From: Gammaproteobacteria bacterium
Lineage (GTDB): Bacteria > Pseudomonadota > Gammaproteobacteria > Pseudomonadales > Halieaceae
NCBI GenBank assembly: GCA_024742415.1
Contig: JANSYN010000001.1
Coordinates: forward strand, 62,001-126,000
DNA length: 64,000 nucleotides
Reading direction: 5' to 3'
In this document: positions 45,388 through 54,142 of the stretch, piece by piece
Position numbering within the stretch: position 1 is the first letter of the stretch
Layout of the letters: each line of letters begins with the position of its first letter
The notes under the pieces: model-generated
Seen by the model: only the letters and a program-made list of their open reading frames with translations
Told to the model about the DNA's origin: nothing
Databases searched by the model: none
Translations under genes and position numbers: made by a program

Positions 45388-46776
45388 GTGAGCGATTCCA
45401 ACGCCGCTGCGATTCAAACCCGAACGGTGCAGGCGCTGCGCGACCTGCTCGGCGAGAACAGCGTGCGCGAGCAGGCTGATCCGGCGCTGCCTGACGTGAT
45501 TGTCAAACCGCGCAGTACGCAAGAGGTCTCGCAAATTCTGCAAATCTGTTCTGCCAACGGACAGGCGCTGGTGCCTCTGGGAGGGAAAACCGGCCTTGCC
45601 AACGGACACTTCCAGACCGGCAGCGAGATCGGCTTGTCGCTGGAGCGAATGAGTGCGATTGAAGAAGTGGACGCGCAAAACCGCACGATGACCGTACAGG
45701 CCGGCTGTATTCTCCAGGTGGCCTCCGAGGCTGCCGAGCGCCATGAGCTGCTGCTGCCCCTGGACCTCGGCGCCCGTGGCAGTGCCACGATCGGCGGTAA
45801 TGTTGCGACCAATGCGGGCGGCAATATGGTGATTCGCTACGGTATGACGCGTGAGATGGTGCTTGGCCTGGAGGTCGTGCTGGCCGACGGCACGGTGGTC
45901 AGCAATCTCAACAAGTTATTGAAAAACAACACAGGTTACGACCTGCGGCAATGGTTTATCGGTGCCGAAGGTACGCTGGGGGTGATTACGCGCGTGGTGT
46001 TACGCCTGCGCCCGCGGCCGCAAAGCCAGAATACGGCGCTGCTGGCAGTGGACCACTTTAACGAGGTGGCTGCCTTGCTCCGGTTTATGGATCGGCAATC
46101 CGGTGGTGCGCTGTCCGCCTTTGAGGTGATGTGGCCCGAGTTTTACGAGTTTGTCACGCGCAACGGCAGCCTGCACAGGCCACCCCTGCCGCATGGGAGC
46201 GCCTATTATGTGCTGGTGGAAACGCAGGGTTCTGACCCGGTCGCCGACGCGCAGAAATTCGAAGAGATGCTGGCTCAGGCGATGGAGCAGGGTCTGCTCG
46301 CTGATGCGGTGCTGTCGCACTCGCAGGCGGAGCGAAACGCGCTGTGGGAAATTCGTGACGATGTGCTCAGCTTTTATGCGCTAGGCCCCAGTATTCCGTT
46401 TGATGTGAGTATTACGATCGACAGAATGGAAGATTTTGTGCGCGACGTGCGCGCGGGTATGGCGCCATTTGAGGACAAGATCTGCGTGGTTTTCGGGCAC
46501 CTCGGTGACAGCAACCTGCATGTTCACCTGGGCAACACGCAGGCGGAGAACTTCGACTATGCCGCGCTGTGTGAGCTGCTCTACAGCGCGGTAGAGCGCT
46601 ATGGAGGCTCGGTGTCTGCCGAGCACGGCATTGGCCTTGGCAAGCGCGAACAGCTACATCGCAGCCGCAGCGCGGCGGAGTTGCAGCTTATGATGCAATT
46701 GAAGAAGATGCTTGACCCACAGAATATACTCAATCCGAATAAAATATTTGCCGCGGAAAAAATCGCGGCGTTGTGA
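45388..46776 (+). CDS. FAD-linked 2-hydroxyacid dehydrogenase (GlcD/D-2-HGDH type)
   Basis: FAD-binding oxidoreductase of 462 residues. The N-terminal FAD domain shows PLGGKTGLANG and GARGSATIGGNVATNAGG; the C-terminal oxidase domain ends with SAEHGIGLGKR, diagnostic for the GlcD/D-lactate/D-2-hydroxyglutarate group. It would oxidise a D-2-hydroxyacid to the 2-oxoacid. GTG 45388 (VSDSN) after GAGAGG is preferred over ATG 45370 and 45346. The next gene, 29 nt away, encodes a ThDP enzyme that could use a 2-oxoacid. Confidence 0.9.
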   Translation: MSDSNAAAIQTRTVQALRDLLGENSVREQADPALPDVIVKPRSTQEVSQILQICSANGQALVPLGGKTGLANGHFQTGSEIGLSLERMSAIEEVDAQNRTMTVQAGCILQVASEAAERHELLLPLDLGARGSATIGGNVATNAGGNMVIRYGMTREMVLGLEVVLADGTVVSNLNKLLKNNTGYDLRQWFIGAEGTLGVITRVVLRLRPRPQSQNTALLAVDHFNEVAALLRFMDRQSGGALSAFEVMWPEFYEFVTRNGSLHRPPLPHGSAYYVLVETQGSDPVADAQKFEEMLAQAMEQGLLADAVLSHSQAERNALWEIRDDVLSFYALGPSIPFDVSITIDRMEDFVRDVRAGMAPFEDKICVVFGHLGDSNLHVHLGNTQAENFDYAALCELLYSAVERYGGSVSAEHGIGLGKREQLHRSRSAAELQLMMQLKKMLDPQNILNPNKIFAAEKIAAL

Positions 46777-46805
46777 CTTAACGCCTGCTTTAAGGAGAGT
46801 GTCCA

Positions 46806-48365
46806 ATGAACGGCGCAGAAAGCCTGCTGACCACCTTGTTGAATAACGAGGTGGAGGTCTGTTTCACCAACCCGGGTACCTCCGAGATGCATTTTGTGGC
46901 GGCGCTGGATGAAGTGGACGGCATGCGCTGCGTGCTGTGTCTGTTTGAGGGTGTACTGTCGGCGGCAGCGGATGGTTATGCGCGTATGGCGCGCAAGCCT
47001 GCCTCGACCCTGCTGCACCTGGGCCCGGGTCTGGGTAATGCCCTGGCCAACACGCACAACGCCAAGAAGGGCAACGTGCCGATGGTGAACATCGTCGGCG
47101 ACCACGCCACCTATCACCTGCAATACAATGCACCGCTCACATCGGACATCGAGGCGATAGCGGCCCCGGTGTCGCACTGGGTGCACACCTCCACTGCATC
47201 CGGGGCTATCGGCAGGGACGCGGCAGAAGCCGTGCGACAGGCCGCAGGGCATCGTGTGGCGACGCTCATGCTGCCGGCTGATGTGTCCTGGGGTGATAAC
47301 CCCAATGGCGCGGAAGCCGCTGTTGGGCCTTTGCCTGCCGCCACAGTGCCACAGAGCCGGATTGACCAGGCCGTAGAAAAATTGCAATCAGGCGCCTCCT
47401 GTATGCTGATGATTGGCGGTGTGGAAGTCAGCCGGGAGCGTGGACTGGCATTGAGCCGCATTGGCAAGGCCTGCGGTGCGCAGGTGAGCAGCGATACCTT
47501 TCCCGTGCGCATCGCGCGCGGTGAGGGCAGCGCGGTGCTGGGCCGCTTGCCGTACCTGGCCGAGCTGGCGATTGACAGCATCAAGGACGTTGAGCACCTT
47601 ATCCTCATTGGCGCATTGCCTCCGGTATCGTTTTTTGCCTATCCCAATGTGCCCAGCGAGATAGCCGCTGAAGGTTGCGACGTGCTGCAGTTGGCGGAGC
47701 CGGGTGAAGACATTGACCAGCTGCTGGAATCACTGCTGTCGGCACTGGATGCGCAGGCCGTAGAACCCGATGTGCAGGCGCTGGACTTGCCGCCGCTGTG
47801 CTCGGGCGCGCTGGATGTCAACGCGGCCGCGCAGGCCATCGCGCACTTCCTGCCGCAAGACGCCATTCTCGTTGACGAGGCCAATACCAGTAGCACCTTC
47901 ACCTCGGCCTACACGACCAGCGCCCGGGCCCATGACCAGCTGTGCCTGACGGGCGGGGCGATTGGTTGGGGGCTGCCGGCAGCGGTGGGGGCCGCAATTG
48001 CCTGCCCACAGCGCAAGGTAGTTGCTCTTGAGGCAGATGGCAGCGCGATGTACACCCTGCAGGCGCTGTGGACGATGGCGCGTGAAGACCTGGATATCAC
48101 CGTGGTGATTTTCAACAATCGCAAATACAGCATTCTGGAACTGGAGTTTGGCCGCACTGGTGCACGTGGCGGAACGCCTGGGCCAAAAGCCGCCAGTACC
48201 CTGTCGATTGGCAACCCGGACCTCGATTTTGTCGCGCTGGCGCAGGGTATGGGGGTGAGTGCGACTCGCGCCACCACGGCCGAAGAGTTCAATACGCAGT
48301 TTGAAGCAGCGGTTAACAGCCGCGGTCCGCGCCTGATTGACGCCATCGTACCGACGGTTTTCTAG
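46806..48365 (+). CDS. Acetolactate synthase-like ThDP enzyme
   Basis: Thiamine diphosphate-dependent enzyme of 519 residues, related to the large subunit of acetolactate synthase and to IlvX-like proteins. The catalytic Glu is Glu48 (CLFEGVLSAAADGYAR). The ThDP/magnesium site begins near 409 with EADGSAMYTLQALWTM and ends in VIFNNRKYS. No small regulatory subunit gene is beside it. Substrate may be pyruvate or another 2-oxoacid, perhaps formed by the upstream dehydrogenase. AAGGAG precedes ATG 46806. Confidence 0.88.
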   Translation: MNGAESLLTTLLNNEVEVCFTNPGTSEMHFVAALDEVDGMRCVLCLFEGVLSAAADGYARMARKPASTLLHLGPGLGNALANTHNAKKGNVPMVNIVGDHATYHLQYNAPLTSDIEAIAAPVSHWVHTSTASGAIGRDAAEAVRQAAGHRVATLMLPADVSWGDNPNGAEAAVGPLPAATVPQSRIDQAVEKLQSGASCMLMIGGVEVSRERGLALSRIGKACGAQVSSDTFPVRIARGEGSAVLGRLPYLAELAIDSIKDVEHLILIGALPPVSFFAYPNVPSEIAAEGCDVLQLAEPGEDIDQLLESLLSALDAQAVEPDVQALDLPPLCSGALDVNAAAQAIAHFLPQDAILVDEANTSSTFTSAYTTSARAHDQLCLTGGAIGWGLPAAVGAAIACPQRKVVALEADGSAMYTLQALWTMAREDLDITVVIFNNRKYSILELEFGRTGARGGTPGPKAASTLSIGNPDLDFVALAQGMGVSATRATTAEEFNTQFEAAVNSRGPRLIDAIVPTVF

Positions 48366-48556
48366 TTGCCACAGCCAGCGCGTCAGCGCGATCAGCCCGG
48401 CGCAGGCCCTTGGATACCGCGCTGGTGGCAGCCTCGTGAATGACAGCGCCGCAAGCGCGCGCGGCACCCACAGCGTGGTCATGAATTTCAGCGCCAACTA
48501 CAGTAGAATACCGCGCTTTTCACGGGCCCACCGGCCCCCGCACTAGAGACCCACGC

Positions 48557-49666
48557 ATGAGTCATTACAAAATAGCCCTGCTTGAGGGCGACGGCATCGG
48601 CCCGGAAATTGCCCGCGAGGCAGTCAAGGTATTCAAGCTCGTTGAAGAGCGCAACGATGTCACCTTCGAAATTACCCACTGTGATTTTGGGGCCGGCGCC
48701 TACTTCAAGTGTGGCCACCCCTTTCCCGATGAGACCAAAGCCGTCTGCGATGCGGCAGACGCCATCATCAAGGGGCCGATTGGTTTAAGCCATGAGGAGT
48801 CACAGAAAATCCCTGTAGATATGCAGCCGGAGCGCGGTGCGTTGCTGCCCATGCGTCGTCGCTATAACACTTTCGCGAATTTCCGCCCGGTGTCACTGCC
48901 CAAGGCCCTGGCGCATTTTTCGCCGCTCAAGCCCGAGATTATCGGTGAGGGCATCGACATCGTGATGGTGCGCGAGCTGGTCGGCGGCCTGTACTTCGGC
49001 GAAAAAGAGGTGGGTGTGAATGAGCAGGGCCTGCGCTACGTGCGTGAGACGCTGGAGTACGACGAGGGCCAGATCAGCCGCGTAGTGCATGAGGCTTTTA
49101 AGCTGTCCATGCGGCGCAAAAAGGTGCTGCACAATATTCATAAGAGCAACGTGCTCAAATCCAGCGTGTTGTGGAACGAAGTGGTTGAGGAAATCGCACC
49201 TGAGTATCCGGAAGTGGAAGTCAGGCACGTGCTGGTGGACGCCGCGGCCACGCTGCTGTGCCTGAATCCCGGGCAGTTCGATGTCATGGTCATGGAAAAC
49301 ATGTTTGGCGACATCCTGTCCGACCAGGGTGGCGGTATACTGGGGTCTCTGGGTTTGATGCCCTCGTCCTGCAAGGGCCCCGACAAGAGCTACTACGAGC
49401 CTTCCCATGGCAGTGCACCCGATATAGCTGGCAAAAATATCGCCAATCCTTATTCAATGATTGGCTCGGTCGCCATGATGCTTGAGGATTCCTTTGGCAT
49501 GGCCGAAGAGTCGCGTAACGTCTGGCGCGCCATGCAAAGTGTGTTTGGCGAGGGCTTTTCTACACCGGATTTGTCCAAGCCTGGCGCGGGCGTGACCATG
49601 ATTAATACGGACGAGTTTGGCGACAAGGTGGTAGAGGCGCTGGCGGCAATGCCCAGGCCGGCCTGA
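48557..49666 (+). CDS. 3-isopropylmalate dehydrogenase family protein
   Basis: NAD-dependent decarboxylating dehydrogenase of 369 residues from the isocitrate/isopropylmalate family. EGDGIGPEI is the usual start; MRRRYNTFANFRPV and VRELVGGLYFGEKE bind the malate part of the substrate; SHGSAPDIAGKNIANP is the nucleotide-binding signature. The residues between, such as ECGHPF-like KCGHPFPDE, differ from standard LeuB, so substrate may be isopropylmalate, methylmalate or tartrate. Its neighbour, 88 nt away on the other strand, encodes an isopropylmalate/citramalate synthase, which suggests a shared leucine- or isoleucine-type pathway. Confidence 0.85.
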   Translation: MSHYKIALLEGDGIGPEIAREAVKVFKLVEERNDVTFEITHCDFGAGAYFKCGHPFPDETKAVCDAADAIIKGPIGLSHEESQKIPVDMQPERGALLPMRRRYNTFANFRPVSLPKALAHFSPLKPEIIGEGIDIVMVRELVGGLYFGEKEVGVNEQGLRYVRETLEYDEGQISRVVHEAFKLSMRRKKVLHNIHKSNVLKSSVLWNEVVEEIAPEYPEVEVRHVLVDAAATLLCLNPGQFDVMVMENMFGDILSDQGGGILGSLGLMPSSCKGPDKSYYEPSHGSAPDIAGKNIANPYSMIGSVAMMLEDSFGMAEESRNVWRAMQSVFGEGFSTPDLSKPGAGVTMINTDEFGDKVVEALAAMPRPA

Positions 49667-49754
49667 CAGGCGCGGCCCCCAGCGGCGCGCGTTGTAAGCG
49701 TTGCACCCGGGGCTGTCCCGTCTCTCGAGTGCGGCGTCAGCGTGAGGTTTGGGC

Positions 49755-51326
49755 CTAGCGCAACGTGTGCAGCTGTGACAGCACACCGCTGTCGGAACCG
49801 CGCTCGTGCCACTGCAGGTTGATCATGCGCAGGGCGGCCAGAATCGCGGCAAACACCTGGTTGGAATGTAACCCCCGGGTTTTATACTCGCGGCCGTCGC
49901 AATCCCAGGTGATCACGCATTCAGTCAGTGCGTTGGTGTGGCCGCCCTTGGGAATGCGTACCTCGTAATCCAGTAGCGCCGGAATCTCGAAATTGCGCGG
50001 CTTGAGCACTTTATTCATCGCATCGATGAAAGCATCAAAGCCGCCATTCCCCGAGCCTGACGCCTGTTCTTTCTTGCCGTCCAGTTCTACCCGAAGGCTC
50101 ACTGTAGACTGTAAATCCAGGCCGCTGGTGATCGAGCAATTGAGTAACTTGATATGGTGATACTCCTTTCCCTCAAGCACTTCAGCGATGATGAACGGTA
50201 AATCGTCAGCAGTGATCAGTTCTTTTGAATCACCGAGTTTGACGATGCGCGCCAGCACTTTTTTCTGGTTTTCCTCAGACAGGTTCAGCCCCAGCGCCTC
50301 GAGGTTTTTTGCAAGCGACGCCTTGCCACTCATTTTGCCCAGTGCATAGCTGCGTGATCTGGCGAACCGCTCGGGACTTAGCCGCGTTTCGTACAAACCG
50401 CCTTTCTGGTCGCCGTCGGCGTGGATGCCGGCTGTTTGTGTAAAGACATCCGCACCAATGATCGGCGCATTGGCCGGGACACGCTTGCCCGAAAAGGTCT
50501 CGACCATGCTGCTGAGCTGCACGATGTAGGATTCGTCGATGCTCAGTTCCAGCCCGAGCTTGTCACGCAGGACCACGGCAACTTCGGCCAGCGAGGCATT
50601 GCCTGCGCGTTCGCCCAGGCAGTTGACCGTGCAGTGTATGGAATCGATGCCGGCCTCGACGGCAGCCATCACATTGGCAGTGCCCAGACCGTAATCGTTG
50701 TGCGGGTGAAAATCGAACTGCTGCTGTGGGTAGCGGGCACGCATGTCGCTGAGGCTTGCATGCACCTCGGCCGGGGACATAACGCCCAGAGTGTCGGGCA
50801 GCATGAAGTGCCTGATGCCGCAGTCTTTGAGTTTGTCCATCATTAGATACACATACTCGGGGCTGTCCTTGTAGCCGTTGGACCAGTCCTCGAGGTAGGC
50901 ATTTACGCCAAGGCCACGCTCGAGCGCGTAGTCGACGGTGCGCAGGATCTCGCTGACATGTTGATCCAGGTTTTTGCCCAACTGTTCGCGACAGTGTTTT
51001 TCACTGCCCTTGGTCAGCAGGTTGATGACCCGACCGCCGGTTTCAACGATCCAGTCGACACTGAGCGTATGATCGACAAAGCCCAGTACCTCGATGCGCT
51101 CATCCAGGCCGCGCTCCCTGGCCCATGCGTTAATGCTGGAAACGGCATCCTTTTCACCCAGGGATACCCGGGCTGAGGCAACTTCAATGCGGTCGACCTT
51201 CAATAACTCCAGCAACGCCTTGGCCAGGTTGACCTTCTCGGCCGGCGAGAACGAGACGCCCTGCGTTTGTTCCCCGTCACGCAACGTCGTGTCCATCAGC
51301 TGGATATGTCGTTTGTCACTGCTCAT
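49755..51326 (-). CDS. 2-isopropylmalate / (R)-citramalate synthase family protein
   Basis: Acetyl-CoA-dependent DRE-TIM aldolase-type synthase of 523 residues. The metal and active-site start is MDTTLRDGEQTQGVSF; HPHNDYGLGTANVMAA and NCLGERAGNASLAEV complete the catalytic core. The C-terminal 150 residues carry the LeuA-type allosteric regulatory domain (SSDKR start, then SVSLRVELDGKK). RIEVASARVS resembles citramalate synthase-type members more than classic LeuA. It makes either 2-isopropylmalate (leucine) or citramalate (isoleucine). It converges with the dehydrogenase gene at 48557-49666. Confidence 0.88.
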   Translation of the reverse strand: MSSDKRHIQLMDTTLRDGEQTQGVSFSPAEKVNLAKALLELLKVDRIEVASARVSLGEKDAVSSINAWARERGLDERIEVLGFVDHTLSVDWIVETGGRVINLLTKGSEKHCREQLGKNLDQHVSEILRTVDYALERGLGVNAYLEDWSNGYKDSPEYVYLMMDKLKDCGIRHFMLPDTLGVMSPAEVHASLSDMRARYPQQQFDFHPHNDYGLGTANVMAAVEAGIDSIHCTVNCLGERAGNASLAEVAVVLRDKLGLELSIDESYIVQLSSMVETFSGKRVPANAPIIGADVFTQTAGIHADGDQKGGLYETRLSPERFARSRSYALGKMSGKASLAKNLEALGLNLSEENQKKVLARIVKLGDSKELITADDLPFIIAEVLEGKEYHHIKLLNCSITSGLDLQSTVSLRVELDGKKEQASGSGNGGFDAFIDAMNKVLKPRNFEIPALLDYEVRIPKGGHTNALTECVITWDCDGREYKTRGLHSNQVFAAILAALRMINLQWHERGSDSGVLSQLHTLR

Positions 51327-51426
51327 GCTAAACCTTTACGGGCCCGAAGACGGGCTGGATTGACGATAACACGCCATTATCCAACGATTGTGCCGCCATG
51401 TATACGCGCTGCGCCGGCGCTCGCGG

Positions 51427-52104
51427 CTACTGCAGCCAGCCACCGGCGAAGGGGATGGCCTGGCCCACGAAGAAATCGCTGTCGCCGGAAACAAGAAACA
51501 GGGCGAACAGCGCGTCCTCACGCCCGGTTGCGAGGCGCCCCAGGGGTACCTGCTTCATCATTTTTTGATACTGCTCGGTGCCAATCAGCTCCGGCGGGTA
51601 GTAGACAGGGTTTTCGACAAAGTTCTGCGCGATGAGGTTCACCTGCACATTGTGGCGCGCCGCCTCCTGGCCAACGGCCTTGACGTAACCTACCTGTGCG
51701 GCCCGTGCCGCACTGTACGCCGTTGCGGTGCGCACGGGTTTGAGTCCCGTTGCACTGCCATACACCACTACCTTGCCCGTTCCGCGCTCGTACATTTGCG
51801 GCAGCGCAGCACGGCACAGCGCGTGCAACGGGTGCACCATTACATCGAACATGCGGTGCCAGTCGTCATCACCAATATCGACAGCGGCGGCCTTGCCCGC
51901 CGGCGTGGCAAGATTGGCCACCAGGATGTCTACGTGTCCGGCCTCGGCGACGGCCGCCGCCGCTGCGCCGGCCTTGGTGAGGTCGCGGTGATCGGCGATG
52001 ATCGTGGCGCCGTGCTCCTGGAACAGCGCGCTCGTCGCCGGCCCCATATAATCGTCGGCCTGGGTCAGTAACACCCGCTTGCCGGCCAGTTTCTGTTCGC
52101 TCAT
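51427..52104 (-). CDS. Halohydrin dehalogenase-like SDR protein
   Basis: SDR-fold protein of 225 residues from ATG 52104. Instead of the Gly-rich NAD site it has TQADDYMG at 14-21, which fits the halohydrin dehalogenase signature T-x4-(F/Y)-x-G. The catalytic set is Ser117, Tyr130 and Arg134 (SATGLKPVRTATAYSAAR), fitting S-x12-Y-x3-R; normal SDRs have Lys where this has Arg. FVENPVYYPPEL matches the region that shapes the halide pocket in these enzymes. Such enzymes release halide from vicinal haloalcohols to give epoxides, without NAD. It is divergent from a thioesterase gene. The activity is inferred from motifs. Confidence 0.85.
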   Translation of the reverse strand: MSEQKLAGKRVLLTQADDYMGPATSALFQEHGATIIADHRDLTKAGAAAAAVAEAGHVDILVANLATPAGKAAAVDIGDDDWHRMFDVMVHPLHALCRAALPQMYERGTGKVVVYGSATGLKPVRTATAYSAARAAQVGYVKAVGQEAARHNVQVNLIAQNFVENPVYYPPELIGTEQYQKMMKQVPLGRLATGREDALFALFLVSGDSDFFVGQAIPFAGGWLQ

Positions 52105-52261
52105 TGCTGTGACTCCGTTAAGCCGGTGGGGGATCGCGATCGTGCCTGTGCGCGTTATCCACTGCACCGCGTTGACTGTGCTAATCTGCGCGGTTGCAGG
52201 CGCTGCCAGCAGCGCTGCGACCCATTCCCTGCTAACTGTTGATCAAAGGTACGTTCCCATC

Positions 52262-52648
52262 ATGCAAGATTTTTCCGTAACAATCACACCGCGATTCTAT
52301 GAAACCGATGCAATGGGCCATATCAATAACGCCACGCTGGCTGCCTGGTTTGAGGTTGCACGCGTGCGCTACATCGAAGCCCTTGCGGGTGACGGTGCGG
52401 CCGTTGGCAGGGACTGGATACTCGCCACCATTACCGTCGACTTTCTCGACGAGACATTTTACGGCTCCGATGTGGAACTGCGCATTGTTGATGCCAGCAT
52501 CGGCAATACTTCGCTCACGGTATTTTGTGAGATGTGGCAGGACAACCGCCTGACAGTGAAAGGCAAGGCGGTAGTGGTGCATATCGATTACGATGCGAAA
52601 CAACCACGCCGCGTGCCCGATGCGATGCGCAGACGCCTCTCCCCGTAA
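52262..52648 (+). CDS. Acyl-CoA thioesterase (4HBT hotdog)
   Basis: Hotdog thioesterase of 128 residues, near-standard length for YbgC/4-hydroxybenzoyl-CoA thioesterase-type proteins. TPRFYETDAMGHINNATLAAWFE holds the catalytic Asp region and the conserved Gly-His-x-Asn, quoted here only in part as ETDAMGHINN. FLDETFYGSDVEL and VKGKAVVVHID follow. It hydrolyses an acyl-CoA of unknown chain. ATG 52262 is chosen because the longer frame has no family match upstream. Confidence 0.88.
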   Translation: MQDFSVTITPRFYETDAMGHINNATLAAWFEVARVRYIEALAGDGAAVGRDWILATITVDFLDETFYGSDVELRIVDASIGNTSLTVFCEMWQDNRLTVKGKAVVVHIDYDAKQPRRVPDAMRRRLSP

Positions 52649-52841
52649 CGCCTGCCACTGATGGTAACGCGGGCAGCGCAAGACTACCCCCGCAAGCTGC
52701 GGGTTGGTTTAAAGGCGCAGGGCTGCTGTTAGCGCGCGCCACCGTGGAGGCTGGCAACGGCGTCGGGGTATCGTCGGGTCTGGCGATCGCACTCGCTACG
52801 GTGATTGCAGCGCAGTTAGCTCGGTTTAGTCACCACCGGCT

Positions 52842-53375
52842 TTAGCGTTGGCCCCACTGAAACAGGTTGAAAAAATTGTAGGACGGATCCTGTGGGCCGG
52901 GGCTGCCGATGTGTGAGCCTTCGATCATCGGGTGTTTGAGGTCTACCCGCGAGGGTTGGTCGATCGTCGCCCAGTCTGCCAATACCGCACGCTCAGCGAA
53001 CTTCCATTGCTGGTTGCGCCTGGCGTACTTGTCCAGGTAGCGACCGCCGATCAGTAAATCCAGGGGCGCGGTCTCCGTGGCCACCTGGTGATAGGCCAGC
53101 ACGTAGACCTCTCCCTCGGCGTAATCGCCATCGAGCTTGATGTTGATGTTGGTGATGTTGTGGTGCAGGATTTTCATCGGCGCCTGGATTTGCGGAAGCT
53201 GGTCGATGAATGCCATCGCCAGGCCCTTGAAAAACGCACCATGGTCGTCGGTGGCGTCCTCGTGATAGAGCGAACGCATGACGTCATTGTCGTGGCGGTC
53301 TGCCGCACGCGCATACGTGTAAAGCAGCTCGGTGATTTCGTGTTTATCGAGCATGGCTTGTAGTCGAGCATCCAT
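52842..53375 (-). CDS. NTF2-like (SnoaL_4 type) protein
   Basis: Cone-shaped alpha+beta protein of 177 residues in the NTF2/SnoaL superfamily. The N-terminus ITELLYTYARAADRHDND is typical of the SnoaL_4 branch that includes dehydratases and dehydrochlorinases with an Asp/His pair. Trp-rich WKFAERAVLADWATID is the C-terminal strand. No activity can be assigned. The gene starts at ATG 53375, sharing one base with the pdxJ stop, so it is co-transcribed with pdxJ. Confidence 0.82.
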   Translation of the reverse strand: MDARLQAMLDKHEITELLYTYARAADRHDNDVMRSLYHEDATDDHGAFFKGLAMAFIDQLPQIQAPMKILHHNITNINIKLDGDYAEGEVYVLAYHQVATETAPLDLLIGGRYLDKYARRNQQWKFAERAVLADWATIDQPSRVDLKHPMIEGSHIGSPGPQDPSYNFFNLFQWGQR

Positions 53376-54142
53376 TACGGTGTTTTCCCCAGTGCGTGTT
53401 GGTAGGCGGTAATGGTCGGCGCCAGCCCCATGCGAATCGCGTCAACAATCAGTGCGTGTCCAATCGAGACTTCCAGCAGGCCGGGTATGTCGGCAAAGCG
53501 CGGCAGGTTGTCAAGGTTCAGGTCATGGCCAGCGTTGACGCCAAGGCCGCAGTCCAGTGCCGTTTCGGCCGCTTCACGAAACTGCGCATAGATAGCGTCA
53601 ACCCCTTTACCGGTCTTGCATGCCTGGGCGTAGCTTTCGGTGTACAGCTCGATGCGGTCCGCACCCACTTGCTGCGCAAGGCGAATTTGCCCCGGGTCCG
53701 GATCCATAAAAAGACTGATGCGAATACCTTGCGACTTCAGGGTCTCTATCAAGGGCGCAACACGTTCGCCGTCTTTCCTGAGATCAAAACCATGGTCTGA
53801 GGTCAGCTGTTTGTCGCCGTCGGGCACCAGCGTGCACTGGGCCGGGACAATGGCGCTCACCAGGGGGATAAATCCGGGATAATCGCCAACACCGTCGCGG
53901 TCGCTTGCGCGCGGCCCGCTGAAGGGATTGCCCTCAATATTGAACTCAACCGACAACATCCCGGCCAGGTCGTGGCAATCCTGCGCGCGGATATGGCGTT
54001 GGTCGGGCCTTGGGTGCACGGTAATGCCGTCAGCGCCGGCATCAATACACAGCTGTGCATGGTGCGGAATATCGGGGCAGGTGGTGTCGCGTGAATTCCT
54101 GATCAGCGCAATTTTGTTCAGGTTGACGCTCAGGGCAATCAT
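53375..54142 (-). CDS. pdxJ: Pyridoxine 5'-phosphate synthase, divergent N-terminus
   Basis: TIM-barrel enzyme of 255 residues that joins 1-deoxyxylulose-5-phosphate and 3-amino-2-oxopropyl phosphate to make pyridoxine phosphate. The catalytic His and Arg are in TVHPRPDQRHI, the Glu in FNIEGNPF, the second His in VNAGHDLN, and the phosphate site in VSIGHALI. The N-terminal VNLNKIALIRNSR differs from the usual VNxDHxATLRxAR: the Asp-His pair that contacts deoxyxylulose phosphate is Asn-Lys. It is linked to a cyclophilin gene (4-nt overlap) and the NTF2-like gene rather than to acpS. Confidence 0.88.
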   Translation of the reverse strand: MIALSVNLNKIALIRNSRDTTCPDIPHHAQLCIDAGADGITVHPRPDQRHIRAQDCHDLAGMLSVEFNIEGNPFSGPRASDRDGVGDYPGFIPLVSAIVPAQCTLVPDGDKQLTSDHGFDLRKDGERVAPLIETLKSQGIRISLFMDPDPGQIRLAQQVGADRIELYTESYAQACKTGKGVDAIYAQFREAAETALDCGLGVNAGHDLNLDNLPRFADIPGLLEVSIGHALIVDAIRMGLAPTITAYQHALGKTP

